Shown piece by piece: positions 26,466 to 36,023 of a stretch of DNA of 64,000 nucleotides. The stretch is from Aurantimonas endophytica. GTDB lineage: Bacteria > Pseudomonadota > Alphaproteobacteria > Rhizobiales > Rhizobiaceae. The notes under the pieces are model-generated. The model did not search any database, was not told the origin of the DNA, and saw only the letters and a program-made list of their open reading frames with translations. Position numbers and translations under genes: made by a program. The DNA is taken from assembly GCF_014196845.1 (NCBI RefSeq), contig NZ_JACIEM010000001.1:1488001-1552000 (forward strand). The letters are read 5' to 3'. Position 1 is the stretch's first letter. The number at the start of each line of letters is the position of its first letter.

Positions 26466-28175
26466 CTGAGCCGCGTTGCAGACAGTGCGAGGCGTCTGAA
26501 CGGCGAGAGCATCACTCTCGCCGTTCTCGTCCTTTTCGTCGTTCTCGTCAGCGTGCTGCCGGTCGCCCGCCTCGCCTTCGAAGCCTTCCTGCCCGGCGGC
26601 ACGCCCGACCTTTCCAACGTCCGTTCGGTGCTGACCGCCCGGTCGACCTGGACCGCCACCTGGAACTCGCTGGTCACCGCGACGCTCGGCACCGCGATCT
26701 CGCTCGGCCTCGGCACGCTGTTCGCCCTGCTCGTCGCGCTGACCGACATTCGCGGCAAGGCGGCTTTGGTGTTCTGCTTCCTGCTGCCCCTGATGATCCC
26801 GCCGCAGGTGACGGCCCTGTCCTGGGCGCAGCTCGCCGGGCCCGCCAGCCCGCTACTGATCACGCTCGGCCTTGCACCGCCGCTCGGCGCATCCAATCCG
26901 CTCTACAGCGCCGAGGGGATCGTGCTCCTGCTCGGCATCCAGCACGCGCCGCTGGTGTTCCTCGCCGTGCGGGCCGGGCTGCGCGGCCTGCCGCGCGAGA
27001 TGATCGAGGCGGCGCGGGCCTGCGGCGCGAAACGCCTGCGCGTCTTGGCGACGATCGTGCTGCCGATGATGACGCCGCCGCTGGTCGCCGGCGGGGCGCT
27101 GGCCTTCGTCTCGGCCGTCGGCAATTTCGGCATCCCGGCCCTGCTCGGCATCCCGGCCGGCTACACCGTGCTGCCGACGCTGATCTACCAGCGGCTGGCG
27201 AGCTTCGGCCCGTCGATCATCTCGGACGTCGCCGTGCTGTCGATCGTCGTCGGCGCCCTCGCCTTTGTCGGCTTCGCGGTCCAGGCGCTCGTCATCGGCA
27301 AACGCGACTATCGCAGCGTCGGCGCGCCCTCGCAGGCATTGCGCTATGCGCTCGGACGCTGGCGCGTCCCGGCCGAGTTCCTCGCCTGGACGATCATCGT
27401 GGCGATCCTCGTCGTGCCGCTGATTGCCCTCCTCGCCACCTCGCTGGTTACCGCCTACGGCGTGCCGCTGACCGCAGAGACCGTGACGCTCGCAAACTAT
27501 GCCGAAGTACTGCTTCGGCAGGACGCGACGATCCGGGCGTTCCGCAACTCGTTCCTGCTGGCGGCCGGCGCGGCGCTGGTGCTGATGGCGGTGTGCGTGC
27601 CCTTCGCGGCCTTCATCGTCTGGCGCCGCAGCCGCTTCCTCGACGCCATGGCGATGACCGCGGAAGTTCCCTATGCCCTGCCCGGCATCGTCCTCGGCGT
27701 CGCGGCGATCCTGCTCTTCGTCGTGCCGCTGCCGCTGATCGGCATCAGCCTCTACAACACGATCTGGATCATCTTCTTCGCCTATCTGGCGCGGTTTCTC
27801 ACTCTGTCGCTGCGGCCGGTGATCGGCGCGGTGCAGCAGACCGACCGGGCGCTGGAGGAAGCGGCAAGGATGACCGGCGCGCGCTATCTGTTCCGGCTGC
27901 GCACCGTGGTGCTGCCGCTGCTCGCGCCAGCGGCGGCGGCGGGCGCGATCCTCACCTTCATGACCAGCTTCAACGAACTGACCGTCTCGGCGTTGCTCTG
28001 GTCGGCCGGCAACGAGACGCTCGGCGTCGTCGTCTTCAATCTCGACGATTCCGGCGCGACGGTGCTGGCCTCGGCCGTGGCGGCGGTGACGGTCGTGGCG
28101 ATCGTCGCGATCATGGGCGTGACCGCGCTGGCGGCGCGAAGACTGCCGCGCGGCGTCCTGCCCTGGACCGACTGA
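26466..28175 (+). CDS. ABC transporter permease with two fused membrane domains
   Basis: About 569 aa, roughly 12 membrane helices with two binding-protein-dependent-transport EAA loops (EAARACGAKRLRVLATIVLP and EEAARMTGARYLFRLRTVVLP), as in FbpB or the AEP permease PhnU2. The start is uncertain. The frame has no ATG, GTG or TTG between the preceding stop and the GTG at 26553. That GTG would cut the first helix (ESITLAVLVLFVVLV) in half. I place the start at the CTG at 26466, three bases after the previous stop. It is coupled with the binding protein gene. Confidence 0.85.
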   Translation: MSRVADSARRLNGESITLAVLVLFVVLVSVLPVARLAFEAFLPGGTPDLSNVRSVLTARSTWTATWNSLVTATLGTAISLGLGTLFALLVALTDIRGKAALVFCFLLPLMIPPQVTALSWAQLAGPASPLLITLGLAPPLGASNPLYSAEGIVLLLGIQHAPLVFLAVRAGLRGLPREMIEAARACGAKRLRVLATIVLPMMTPPLVAGGALAFVSAVGNFGIPALLGIPAGYTVLPTLIYQRLASFGPSIISDVAVLSIVVGALAFVGFAVQALVIGKRDYRSVGAPSQALRYALGRWRVPAEFLAWTIIVAILVVPLIALLATSLVTAYGVPLTAETVTLANYAEVLLRQDATIRAFRNSFLLAAGAALVLMAVCVPFAAFIVWRRSRFLDAMAMTAEVPYALPGIVLGVAAILLFVVPLPLIGISLYNTIWIIFFAYLARFLTLSLRPVIGAVQQTDRALEEAARMTGARYLFRLRTVVLPLLAPAAAAGAILTFMTSFNELTVSALLWSAGNETLGVVVFNLDDSGATVLASAVAAVTVVAIVAIMGVTALAARRLPRGVLPWTD

Positions 28176-28182
28176 GGCCGGT

Positions 28183-29277
28183 TCAGGCGGCGCGTGCGGC
28201 GGGAACGCTTCCAGCGGCGCCCGGCAGCAGCCAGCCATCCCGGACGGCGATACGCACCTCGGTTCCCGCCGCAACGAGGCGAGGTGCCCAGACTGGCAGG
28301 AGTTGGCCGGGCGCGGCCGCCGGCGCCACCTCCAGCAAAGCGTGCGAGCCCTTGAACGTCGACTTGACGACGCGAGCGGCAAATCCGTCGCCGTCGCTCA
28401 ATGCCAGATGTTCAGGCCGCAGGCACAGGCGCCCGGTCGCGCCCGCCGGGCCCAGCGTCACCGGGTCGGCCCGCACGTCGGCCTCGTGGCCGAACAGCGC
28501 GACCCGCGCCTTTCCGGATGCCGCCGGGCCGACGACGCGGCAATCCACCACCGAGCCGTTGCCGACGAAGCGGGCGACCGCCTCGCTGGCCGGCTCGCCG
28601 TAGAGCGTCACCGGGTCGGTGACCTGCAGCACCCGCCCGGCTTCCATCACCGCGACGCGGTCGGCCATGGCCATCGCCTCGGCCTGATCGTGGGTGACAT
28701 AGACCATCGTCGCCTTGGTGCGCTCGTGGAATTCCTTGAACGTGTCCTCCATCGCGGCGCGCAGGTTGACGTCGAGATTGGCCAGCGGCTCGTCGAGAAG
28801 CACCACCGCCGGGTCCATCGCCAGGCACCGCGCCAGGGCGACGCGCTGGCGCTGGCCGCCGGAGAGATCGGCCGGCCGCCGCGCCTCGAAGCCGGAAAGG
28901 TCGACGGCAGCGAGCGCCGCGGCAACCTTGTCCGCCTTCGCTGCGCCCCTGATGCCGCGCACCCGCAGCGGATAGCCGACATTCTCGCCGACATTCATGT
29001 GCGGCCACAGCGCGTAGGACTGGAAGACGATGCCGACATTGCGGTCCTCGGGCGGCACGTGCCGGCCCTCGCCCGCCATCGTCGTACCGTCGAAGCGGAT
29101 CGACCCGGATGACAGCGTGTCGAAGCCGGCGATCAGCCGCAGCAGCGTGGTCTTGCCGCAGCCCGACGCGCCGAGCAGCGCCACGAACTCCCCCGCCGCG
29201 ATCTCCAGCGAGACGCCGTCGACGGCCGCAGCATCGCCGAAGCGCTTGGTGACGGCGGAGAGGGAGATGGCGGACAT
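28183..29277 (-). CDS. ABC transporter ATP-binding protein (FbpC/PotA/PhnT type)
   Basis: 364 aa. Walker A GASGCGKTT, Q-loop FQSYALWPHM, signature LSGGQRQRVAL, Walker B VVLLDEPLANLD and switch H in VTHDQAEA are all present. A TOBE-like C-terminal domain (about 270-350) follows, as in carbohydrate/iron/AEP importers. It ends seven bases from the permease stop in tail-to-tail orientation, so it needs its own promoter. It is the obvious partner of the permease and binding protein just upstream, since no other membrane partner is nearby. Confidence 0.92.
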   Translation of the reverse strand: MSAISLSAVTKRFGDAAAVDGVSLEIAAGEFVALLGASGCGKTTLLRLIAGFDTLSSGSIRFDGTTMAGEGRHVPPEDRNVGIVFQSYALWPHMNVGENVGYPLRVRGIRGAAKADKVAAALAAVDLSGFEARRPADLSGGQRQRVALARCLAMDPAVVLLDEPLANLDVNLRAAMEDTFKEFHERTKATMVYVTHDQAEAMAMADRVAVMEAGRVLQVTDPVTLYGEPASEAVARFVGNGSVVDCRVVGPAASGKARVALFGHEADVRADPVTLGPAGATGRLCLRPEHLALSDGDGFAARVVKSTFKGSHALLEVAPAAAPGQLLPVWAPRLVAAGTEVRIAVRDGWLLPGAAGSVPAARAA

Positions 29278-29382
29278 GAAATTCTCGTCTTGGCGGGCGG
29301 AATATCGGCGCAGGATAAAGCGCGCCAGCCACGGGTGCGAGAGGCTATTCGGAAAAGGCGCGGCCGGTGACAGGCATTCCCT

Positions 29383-30405
29383 TTAGCGCGAGGAGAACTG
29401 GTCTTCCATCCGCCGCTGCCATTCGGGCGACAGGATGATCCGGTCGATCTCGACGCGCAAACGCTCCGATCCGACGTGGAACAGCGGCATGGCGACGGTG
29501 CCGGCAAATCGCTGGACGCTCTTTTCCCCGGCGGCGCTCTTGGCAGCCTGGTAAGGGTAGGCGATCCGGTCGATCTCGTCCGCGTCGAGCGCTGCCATCG
29601 CAAGATCGAGATTGTCGAAGCTGGTGAGCGTCTCGGCCCGTTTCAGGTCGCTCTCCGGCACCGCCCCGTTAGCGACGAAGCCGACTCGCTGATCCGCGAT
29701 CGCGTCCTCGAGGCTGGGACCGCTTCCCTTCTGGCCGGTGAGCGAGACCAGATAGGCCGTCAGGATGGCGGTCAGCGCCATGGAGAACAGCATCCAGATC
29801 ATCGCGACGGCGCGTCCGCCCAGCGTCTTCGGCACGAGGTCGCCATAGCCGATCGTCGTCGCCGTCACGCCGGCCCACCAGAAACCGTCACCGATGCCCT
29901 TGATGCTGGATTCGCGCGACGCCAGGTCGCCGTCGCCGGACTTCTCGACCAGCCAGAAGATCGTGCCGACCACCAGCAACAGCGCGGCGACCATGACGAC
30001 GACCTTCAGGAAGCCGACATTGAACAGCCCGGCCAGCCCCTCGATGAAGCCCGAAGCGCTCGACGCCCCGGGCGCGCCGATCAGCCCGATCGGGTCGACA
30101 TGGAACGGCAGGCTGCGCCGGACCGTCTCGGCCACCTGCGGATCGGCATAGACCGGAAACACCGCCTGCATCGTCTGCGTCTCCGGCTGGCTGCCGGCCT
30201 CGACCAGGCGGTAGTAGAGGCCGGCCGCGTCCGCCGCTTCCCGGAACAGGTCGACCGCCGGCCCGCTCCAGTTGCCGTCCCCGTCCTGCATCGCATAGGG
30301 CGCCAGTTCGACCACGCCGACCTCCTGCGCGCTGGCACTCGCACCCGGAAGGGTGAAGGCGGCAAGGAGGGCGAGACCGGCGAGGAACCGGAGAAATCTT
30401 GGCAT
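29383..30405 (-). CDS. GluR0-like ligand-gated potassium channel
   Basis: 340 aa. Signal peptide (1-27, SASAQ), then the first half of a periplasmic amino-acid-binding fold (EVGVVELAPYAMQDGDGNWSGPAVDLF). A pore module interrupts it: TM1 ~132-152, pore helix and selectivity filter TTIGYGD (183-189), TM2 ~198-221. The second half of the binding lobe follows (VGFVANGAVPESDL ... HVGSERLRVEIDRIILSPEWQRRMED). This split-SBP order is that of bacterial glutamate-receptor-like K+ channels. Ligand unknown. It is monocistronic; a REP pair lies upstream. Confidence 0.88.
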   Translation of the reverse strand: MPRFLRFLAGLALLAAFTLPGASASAQEVGVVELAPYAMQDGDGNWSGPAVDLFREAADAAGLYYRLVEAGSQPETQTMQAVFPVYADPQVAETVRRSLPFHVDPIGLIGAPGASSASGFIEGLAGLFNVGFLKVVVMVAALLLVVGTIFWLVEKSGDGDLASRESSIKGIGDGFWWAGVTATTIGYGDLVPKTLGGRAVAMIWMLFSMALTAILTAYLVSLTGQKGSGPSLEDAIADQRVGFVANGAVPESDLKRAETLTSFDNLDLAMAALDADEIDRIAYPYQAAKSAAGEKSVQRFAGTVAMPLFHVGSERLRVEIDRIILSPEWQRRMEDQFSSR

Positions 30406-30576
30406 GAGGGAGGCGTACCTGGTGTGAGCAGGATCGACGCGGGCTGATACGCAGTTCGAACAGCAAAACGCCCATGACGCAACGCCGTCGGTAGTGTCGC
30501 GATCCCCTGTTTGGCACGCAGATGGATGGAATGCGCGATCTCGCGGCAGCAGCGATCAGCCTCACCCTTCCCCACG

Positions 30577-30743
30577 GGCGTCATCCTCGGGCTTGACCCG
30601 AGGGCCCATTCCTCTGCGCGTCCACAGCGGAACCGTGCAGATGATCCTCAAGGAACCTGAAGCAGGCAGCGCGTCCTCGGCGCCGATTTGGAGGGCGTCG
30701 ACGACTTGGCATGGGTCCTCGGGTCAAGCCCGAGGATGACGCC
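30577..30743. repeat. Inverted pair of REP-like palindromes
   Basis: Two ~33-nt elements in opposite orientation, ~100 bp apart (30577-30609 and 30711-30743), differ at one position over the shared core. Each contains CCTCGGG-cttga-CCCGAGG. The first reads GCGTCATCCTCGGGCTTGAC. This is the very common alphaproteobacterial intergenic REP type. It fills the gap between the GluR0-like gene and the end of fhs and can fold in both transcripts. Confidence 0.82.
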
Positions 30744-30803
30744 GTGTTGGGGGTCGGTGCCAATCACCAACAGGCAGCCGAGCCCCCACGAGACCCTTGC
30801 CGC

Positions 30804-32483
30804 CTAGAACAGCCCCTCGATCTCCCCCGCCGCGTTGAGCCGGATGGTCTCGGCGGCGGGCTTCGACGGCAGGCCGGGCATGGTCATGATCTCCCCGCAG
30901 ATGGCGACGACGAAGCCGGCGCCGGCGGAGAGGCGGACCTCGCGGACGTGGACGGCAAAACCGTCCGGCGCGCCGCGCAGGGTCGGGTCGGTGGAGAAGG
31001 AGTACTGGGTCTTGGCCATGCAGACCGGCAGATTGCCGTAGCCGGCCTCCTCCCAGGCGGCGAGCTGGTCGCGCACCGTCTTCTCGGCGGTGACTTCGGC
31101 ACCGCGATAGATGCGCCTGACCACTGTCTCGATCTTCTCGAACAGGCCGAGCGCATCGGGATAGAGCGGCGCGAACTGCGCGGCGCTGCTGTCGGCGAGG
31201 CGAGCGACCTTCTCGGCGAGTTCGGTGATGCCGGCCGAACCGTCGGCCCAATGACGACAGACCACCGCTTCCTCGCCCATCTGCGCGACATAGGCCTTGA
31301 TGGCGTCGAGCTCGGCCTCGGTGTCGGTGCCGAAATGGTTGATCGCGACGATGGCGGGGACACCGAACTGGCGGATGTTCTCGATGTGCCGACCGAGATT
31401 GGCGCAGCCGGCCTTCACCGCCGTGACGTTCTCGACGCCGAGGTCTTCCTTGCCGACGCCGCCGTTCATCTTCAGTGCGCGGACGGTGGCGACGATGACG
31501 GTGGCGGCGGGCTTCAGCCCGGCCTTGCGGCACTTGATGTCGAAGAATTTCTCGGCGCCCAGATCGGCGCCGAACCCGGCCTCGGTAACGACGTAGTCGG
31601 CGAGCTTCAACGCCGTGGTGGTGGCGACGACCGAGTTGCAGCCATGGGCGATGTTGGCGAAGGGGCCGCCGTGGACGAAGGCCGGATTGTTCTCCAGCGT
31701 CTGGACGAGATTGGGCTGCATCGCGTCCTTGAGCAGCACCGCCATGGCCCCGTCGGCCTTGAGGTCGCGGGCGAAGACCGGCGTCTTGTCGCGGCGATAG
31801 GCGACGACGATGGCGCCGAGGCGCTTCTCGAGATCGGCAAGGTCGGTAGCCAGGCACAGGATCGCCATGACCTCGGAGGCGACGGTGATGTCGAAGCCGC
31901 TCTCGCGCGGATAGCCGTTGGCGACGCCGCCGAGCGAGGCGACGATGCCGCGCAGCGCCCGGTCGTTCATGTCCATGACCCGGCGCCAGGTGATGCGGCG
32001 GGTATCGATGTCGAGCGCATTGCCCCAGTAGACATGGTTGTCGATCAGCGCGGCGAGCAAATTGTGCGCCGTGGTGATGGCGTGAAAGTCGCCGGTAAAA
32101 TGGAGGTTCATGTCCTCCATCGGCACGATCTGCGCATAGCCGCCGCCGGCAGCGCCGCCCTTCATGCCGAAATTCGGCCCGAGCGAGGCTTCGCGTATGC
32201 AGACGCAGGCGCGCCTGCCGATGCGGTTGAGGCCGTCGCCGAGCCCGACCGTGGTGGTGGTCTTGCCCTCCCCGGCCGGCGTCGGGTTGATCGCGGTGAC
32301 GAGGATCAGCTTGCCGTCCGGCCGGCCCGCCAGCGACTTGATGAAGCCGGCGGAGATCTTCGCCTTGTCGTGGCCGTAAGGGACGATGTCCGCCTCTTCG
32401 ATGCCAAGGCGGGCGGCAATCTCGCGGATCGGCTTCTTCTTTGCGGCACGTGCGATCGCGATGTCGGACTTGAACTCGGCCAA
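30804..32483 (-). CDS. fhs: Formate-tetrahydrofolate ligase
   Basis: 559 aa, the full family length. ATP-dependent formation of 10-formyl-THF from formate and THF in one-carbon metabolism. The P-loop-like nucleotide motif [14 protein letters not shown] is near residue 67. Other family blocks are [39 protein letters not shown] and [16 protein letters not shown]. Cytosolic, monocistronic. No folD or other C1 gene is adjacent. The ~330 bp upstream toward putA holds a hairpin but no gene that I see. Confidence 0.96.
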   Translation of the reverse strand: MAEFKSDIAIARAAKKKPIREIAARLGIEEADIVPYGHDKAKISAGFIKSLAGRPDGKLILVTAINPTPAGEGKTTTTVGLGDGLNRIGRRACVCIREASLGPNFGMKGGAAGGGYAQIVPMEDMNLHFTGDFHAITTAHNLLAALIDNHVYWGNALDIDTRRITWRRVMDMNDRALRGIVASLGGVANGYPRESGFDITVASEVMAILCLATDLADLEKRLGAIVVAYRRDKTPVFARDLKADGAMAVLLKDAMQPNLVQTLENNPAFVHGGPFANIAHGCNSVVATTTALKLADYVVTEAGFGADLGAEKFFDIKCRKAGLKPAATVIVATVRALKMNGGVGKEDLGVENVTAVKAGCANLGRHIENIRQFGVPAIVAINHFGTDTEAELDAIKAYVAQMGEEAVVCRHWADGSAGITELAEKVARLADSSAAQFAPLYPDALGLFEKIETVVRRIYRGAEVTAEKTVRDQLAAWEEAGYGNLPVCMAKTQYSFSTDPTLRGAPDGFAVHVREVRLSAGAGFVVAICGEIMTMPGLPSKPAAETIRLNAAGEIEGLF

Positions 32484-32605
32484 GTGGTTGTCTCCCGATT
32501 CCGATTTTTTTGTTGCGGCGGACCATAGGGAGCGAACGACAGAAACGCTACCGGCTGGGGCCGTGAAGAATTCTCAATGCAGGGGTAAGGTTTCGCGTTG
32601 CAACG

Positions 32606-32638
32606 AAGAAGCCCGGGCGCAGGGCGCACCGGGCTCCT
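32606..32638 (-). terminator. Probable putA terminator
   Basis: AGCCCGG ... CCGGGCT stem with a 12-base loop, followed on the minus strand by TTCTTCGTTG. It lies in the 32484-32810 gap between putA and fhs. The tail is pyrimidine-rich rather than a clean T run, so confidence is modest. Nothing else in this gap is recognisable. Confidence 0.4.
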
Positions 32639-32810
32639 CGTCTGTCAGTCTGTCCGGCCGCGACATCGGGAGGAAAATGTCGGCACACCGGGCAGTTCGC
32701 GGCGCTGCGAGGCTCGAGCGATTGGGAGGATCTCGCGGGTCTCAGCAGCTCTTATTGCCGCAACGTCATCAATATAGCGCAAGTTGTGGCCGCTGTCTGT
32801 TACTCGTTTG

Positions 32811-35800
32811 CTACGCTTCCATTGCGATCAGGCTGGCATTGCCGCCTGCCGCGGCGGTGTTGACCGACACGACCTGCTCGCGCGTGAAGCGGGCGACGTA
32901 ATTCGGCCCGCCGGCCTTCGGCCCGGTGCCGGAAAGGCCGGACCCGCCGAAGGGCTGCGAGCCGACGATAGCGCCGATCATGTTCCGGTTGATGTAGACA
33001 TTGCCGACGGTGAGGCGTTCGCGCACGAGCCGCGCGACGTCGTCGATGCGGCTGTGTATGCCGAGCGTCAGCCCGAAGCCGGTGCGCTCGATGGCGTCGC
33101 ACACCGCCTCGAGCCCGCCGGCCTTCCAGCGCACGACGTGGAGGATCGGCCCGAAGACCTCGCCGGGCAGCGCTTCCGCCCGGTCGAGTTCGACGATGTG
33201 CGGCGCGAACCATTGTCCTGCGGCCGGCAGGCCCTCCGGCAGCGTGCCGGCGAAGCGGATGCGCTGCTCGCGGCCCATGCGGTCCAGGTGCTCGCTCAGC
33301 ATCGTGTGCTGCGCGGCATCGATCACCGGGCCCATGTCGGTGGCGATATCGCGGGGATCGCCCACGGTGAGCTCCGCTGCGGCGCCGGCGATCATCTCGA
33401 CCATCGCATCGGCGACCTCTTCCTGCACGAACAACAGACGCAGCGCCGAGCAGCGCTGGCCGGTCGAGCGGAAGGCCGACATCACCACGTCGTCGGCCAC
33501 CTGTTCGGGGAGCGCGGTGGCGTCGACGATCATCGCGTTGATGCCGCCGGTCTCGGCGATCAGCGGCGCGATCGGCGCATCGCGGGCGGCGAGCGCCCGG
33601 TTGATGGCGAAGGCGGTCTCGGTCGAGCCGGTGAAGGCGACGGCCGCCGTCGCCTTGTGCGCGACGAGGGCAGCTCCCGCCTTGCCGTCGCCGGGCGCGA
33701 GATAGAGGCTCGTGGCGGGAAAGCCTGCCTCGTGCAGCAGGCCGACGGCGATGGCGGCGATCAGCGGCGTCTGCTCGGCAGGCTTGGCGATGACGACGTT
33801 GCCCGCGGCCAGCGCCGCGGCGACCTGGCCGGTGAAGATCGCCAGCGGGAAGTTCCACGGCGAGATGCAAACGGCGACGCCGCGCGAGCGGTATTGCAGC
33901 ACGTTCTCCTCGCCGGTCGGGCCCGGCAGGAAGGTCGGCGCGGCGAACAGCCGCTCGGCCTCGGCAGCGTAGAAGCGCAAAAAGTCCACCGCTTCGCGGA
34001 TCTCGGCGATGCCGTCGTCGACGGTCTTGCCGGCCTCGCGCGCCAGGAGGTTCATCAACAGGCCCTCTCGCGCCTCCATCAGGTCGGCGGCCTTGCGCAG
34101 CCACCCTGCCCGCGTCGCCGCCGGGACGGCTTCGGCGGTGCGGACATGGCGGGCGGCCTCGCCGACCAGGGCGGAAGCCGCCTCGGCGCCGAGTGCGTGG
34201 ACGCTGCCGATCGCCGTGCCGTCGACGGCCGAGCGGATGACCTGCGGCGCGTCGGCTTTGGCGCCCGACCAGAAGCAGCGGGCCGTCACGTCGAGCGGAC
34301 CGGCGGCGTCGCGCTCGGCAAGGAAGGAAGCCAGCGCCTTGCGTTCGCCGAAGGCCACGCCGGCGGAGTTCTGCCGCGGCGCGAAGATGTCGCGCGGCAG
34401 GACGATCTTCGGATGGCGGGCGGGACCCTCGGCGAGCAGGTCGCGCGGGCGCTGCAGCAGGTTCTCGATCGGCACGTCCGCGTCGCCGACCTGCGCGACG
34501 AAGGACGAGTTGGCGCCGTTCTCGAGCAGGCGGCGGACGAGATAGGCGAGCAGGTCGCGATAGCCGCCGACCGGGGCGTAAATCCGGCAGGCGATGTCGC
34601 CGCCTTTGGTCTTGCGCAGCGTCTCGTAGAGCGCCTCGCCCATGCCGTGCAGGCGCTGGAACTCGAAACCGGTCGGGTTGGGCCCGGCCATCTCCATGAT
34701 CGTCGCGACGGTCAGGGCGTTGTGGGTGGCAAATTGCGGGTAGAGCCGCGGGCGCCGGTCGAGCAGCGCGCGGGCGGCGACGAGATAGGAGAGATCCGTC
34801 GCCGGCTTGCGGGAATAGACCGGATAGCCGGCAAGGCCCTTCTCCTGCGCCAGCTTGATCTCGGTGTCCCAGTAGGCGCCCTTGACCAGCCGCACCATCA
34901 TTCTGATGCCGGCCGCGGCGGCCAGCGCGTCGATATGGTCGATCACCGCCAGCGTGCGCTTCTGATAGGCCTGGATCGCAAGGCCGAAACCGTCCCAGCC
35001 CCTGAAGTCCGCGGCTGCGACAACGGCATTGATGACGTCGAGCGACAGTTCCAGCCGCTCGGCCTCCTCGGCGTCGATGGTGAGGTTGAGGTCGTAGCCC
35101 TTCGCCATGGTCGCCAGCTCGACGACCTTCGGCACGAGGTCGCGGATCACCGCCTCGCGGTGCGTCGGGGCGTAGCGCGGATAAAGCGCCGAGAGCTTCA
35201 CCGAAATGCCGGGCCGGTCCGGCAGCGCCTTGTTGCCGGCCTTGCGCCCGATTGCCTCGATGGCGTCGGCATAGGATTTGAAGTAGCGCGCGGCGTCCTT
35301 CGCCGTCCGGGCCCCCTCGCCCAGCATGTCGTAGGAGTGCCGGTAGCCCTTCTTCTCGAAGCTCCGCGCCCGGTCGAGCGCGTCGCCGATCGTCTCGCCG
35401 AGCACGAAATGCCGGCCGAGGAAGCGCATCGCCTGACGCGTCGCTGTGCGCACGGCGGGGGCGCCGAGCCGCTTCACCAGCGTCTGCATCACGCCCTGCG
35501 GCGTCTCGCCCGGCCGGATGATCCGCGCCGAGATGCCGAGCGCCCAGGCCGAGGCGGCGGTCAGCATGCGGTCCTCGTCGCCGTCGTGGTGGGCCCAGTC
35601 GCCGGCGCCGATCTTGTCCTCGATCAACCGGTCCTGGGTCGCCGCATCCGGCACCCGCAGCAGGGCCTCGGCAAGGATCATCAGCGCCAGGCCCTCGCGG
35701 CTGGAGAGGCCGAACTCGCGCAGGAAATCCTCGACCCCGCCAATGCCACCGGCCGATTGCCGGATGCCCTCGATCAACGAGCGCGCCCGCCGGTCCACCG

Positions 35801-35906
35801 CCGTCTCGTCGTGCGTCCAGCGCCCGGCCGTGCCGAGCAGCGCGGCGACGGCCTCGGTATCGTCAGGCGCGAAGGGAGCGGTAAAGGGCGGAGGCAGGGC
35901 CGGCAT
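32811..35906 (-). CDS. putA: Bifunctional proline dehydrogenase / P5C dehydrogenase
   Basis: About 1031 aa from the ATG at 35906, which has GGAG six bases upstream; an in-frame ATG 63 bp further up lacks support. Oxidises proline to glutamate in two steps. The FAD-dependent PRODH barrel (about 110-480) shows LPDRPGISVKLSALYPRY, DAEEAERLELSLDV and VRLVKGAYWDTEIKLAQEKGL. The ALDH module (about 535-1015) shows NFPLAIFTGQVAAALAAGNVV and the catalytic Cys in STGQRCSALR. It lacks the N-terminal ribbon-helix-helix repressor domain of enteric PutA, consistent with the divergent Lrp-type regulator. Confidence 0.96.
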   Translation of the reverse strand: MPALPPPFTAPFAPDDTEAVAALLGTAGRWTHDETAVDRRARSLIEGIRQSAGGIGGVEDFLREFGLSSREGLALMILAEALLRVPDAATQDRLIEDKIGAGDWAHHDGDEDRMLTAASAWALGISARIIRPGETPQGVMQTLVKRLGAPAVRTATRQAMRFLGRHFVLGETIGDALDRARSFEKKGYRHSYDMLGEGARTAKDAARYFKSYADAIEAIGRKAGNKALPDRPGISVKLSALYPRYAPTHREAVIRDLVPKVVELATMAKGYDLNLTIDAEEAERLELSLDVINAVVAAADFRGWDGFGLAIQAYQKRTLAVIDHIDALAAAAGIRMMVRLVKGAYWDTEIKLAQEKGLAGYPVYSRKPATDLSYLVAARALLDRRPRLYPQFATHNALTVATIMEMAGPNPTGFEFQRLHGMGEALYETLRKTKGGDIACRIYAPVGGYRDLLAYLVRRLLENGANSSFVAQVGDADVPIENLLQRPRDLLAEGPARHPKIVLPRDIFAPRQNSAGVAFGERKALASFLAERDAAGPLDVTARCFWSGAKADAPQVIRSAVDGTAIGSVHALGAEAASALVGEAARHVRTAEAVPAATRAGWLRKAADLMEAREGLLMNLLAREAGKTVDDGIAEIREAVDFLRFYAAEAERLFAAPTFLPGPTGEENVLQYRSRGVAVCISPWNFPLAIFTGQVAAALAAGNVVIAKPAEQTPLIAAIAVGLLHEAGFPATSLYLAPGDGKAGAALVAHKATAAVAFTGSTETAFAINRALAARDAPIAPLIAETGGINAMIVDATALPEQVADDVVMSAFRSTGQRCSALRLLFVQEEVADAMVEMIAGAAAELTVGDPRDIATDMGPVIDAAQHTMLSEHLDRMGREQRIRFAGTLPEGLPAAGQWFAPHIVELDRAEALPGEVFGPILHVVRWKAGGLEAVCDAIERTGFGLTLGIHSRIDDVARLVRERLTVGNVYINRNMIGAIVGSQPFGGSGLSGTGPKAGGPNYVARFTREQVVSVNTAAAGGNASLIAMEA

Positions 35907-36023
35907 CGCATTCTCCAGAAGCGGGGTCGGCGGCACTCTAGCAGGCTCGGCGTAGGCGCTTCTCGCCAAAAAGCGCTCTCAGGGTGGTGACAACCGCAGG
36001 CGGAATCGGTCAAACGCGAGGAA

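Noticed and set aside
30711-32528. A ~600-codon plus-strand frame antisense to fhs
   Set aside because: fhs is full length with all motifs; the antisense frame is a composition artefact.
32784-35990. A ~1070-codon plus-strand frame antisense to putA
   Set aside because: putA is complete with catalytic motifs on the minus strand; the antisense product is low-complexity and matches no family.
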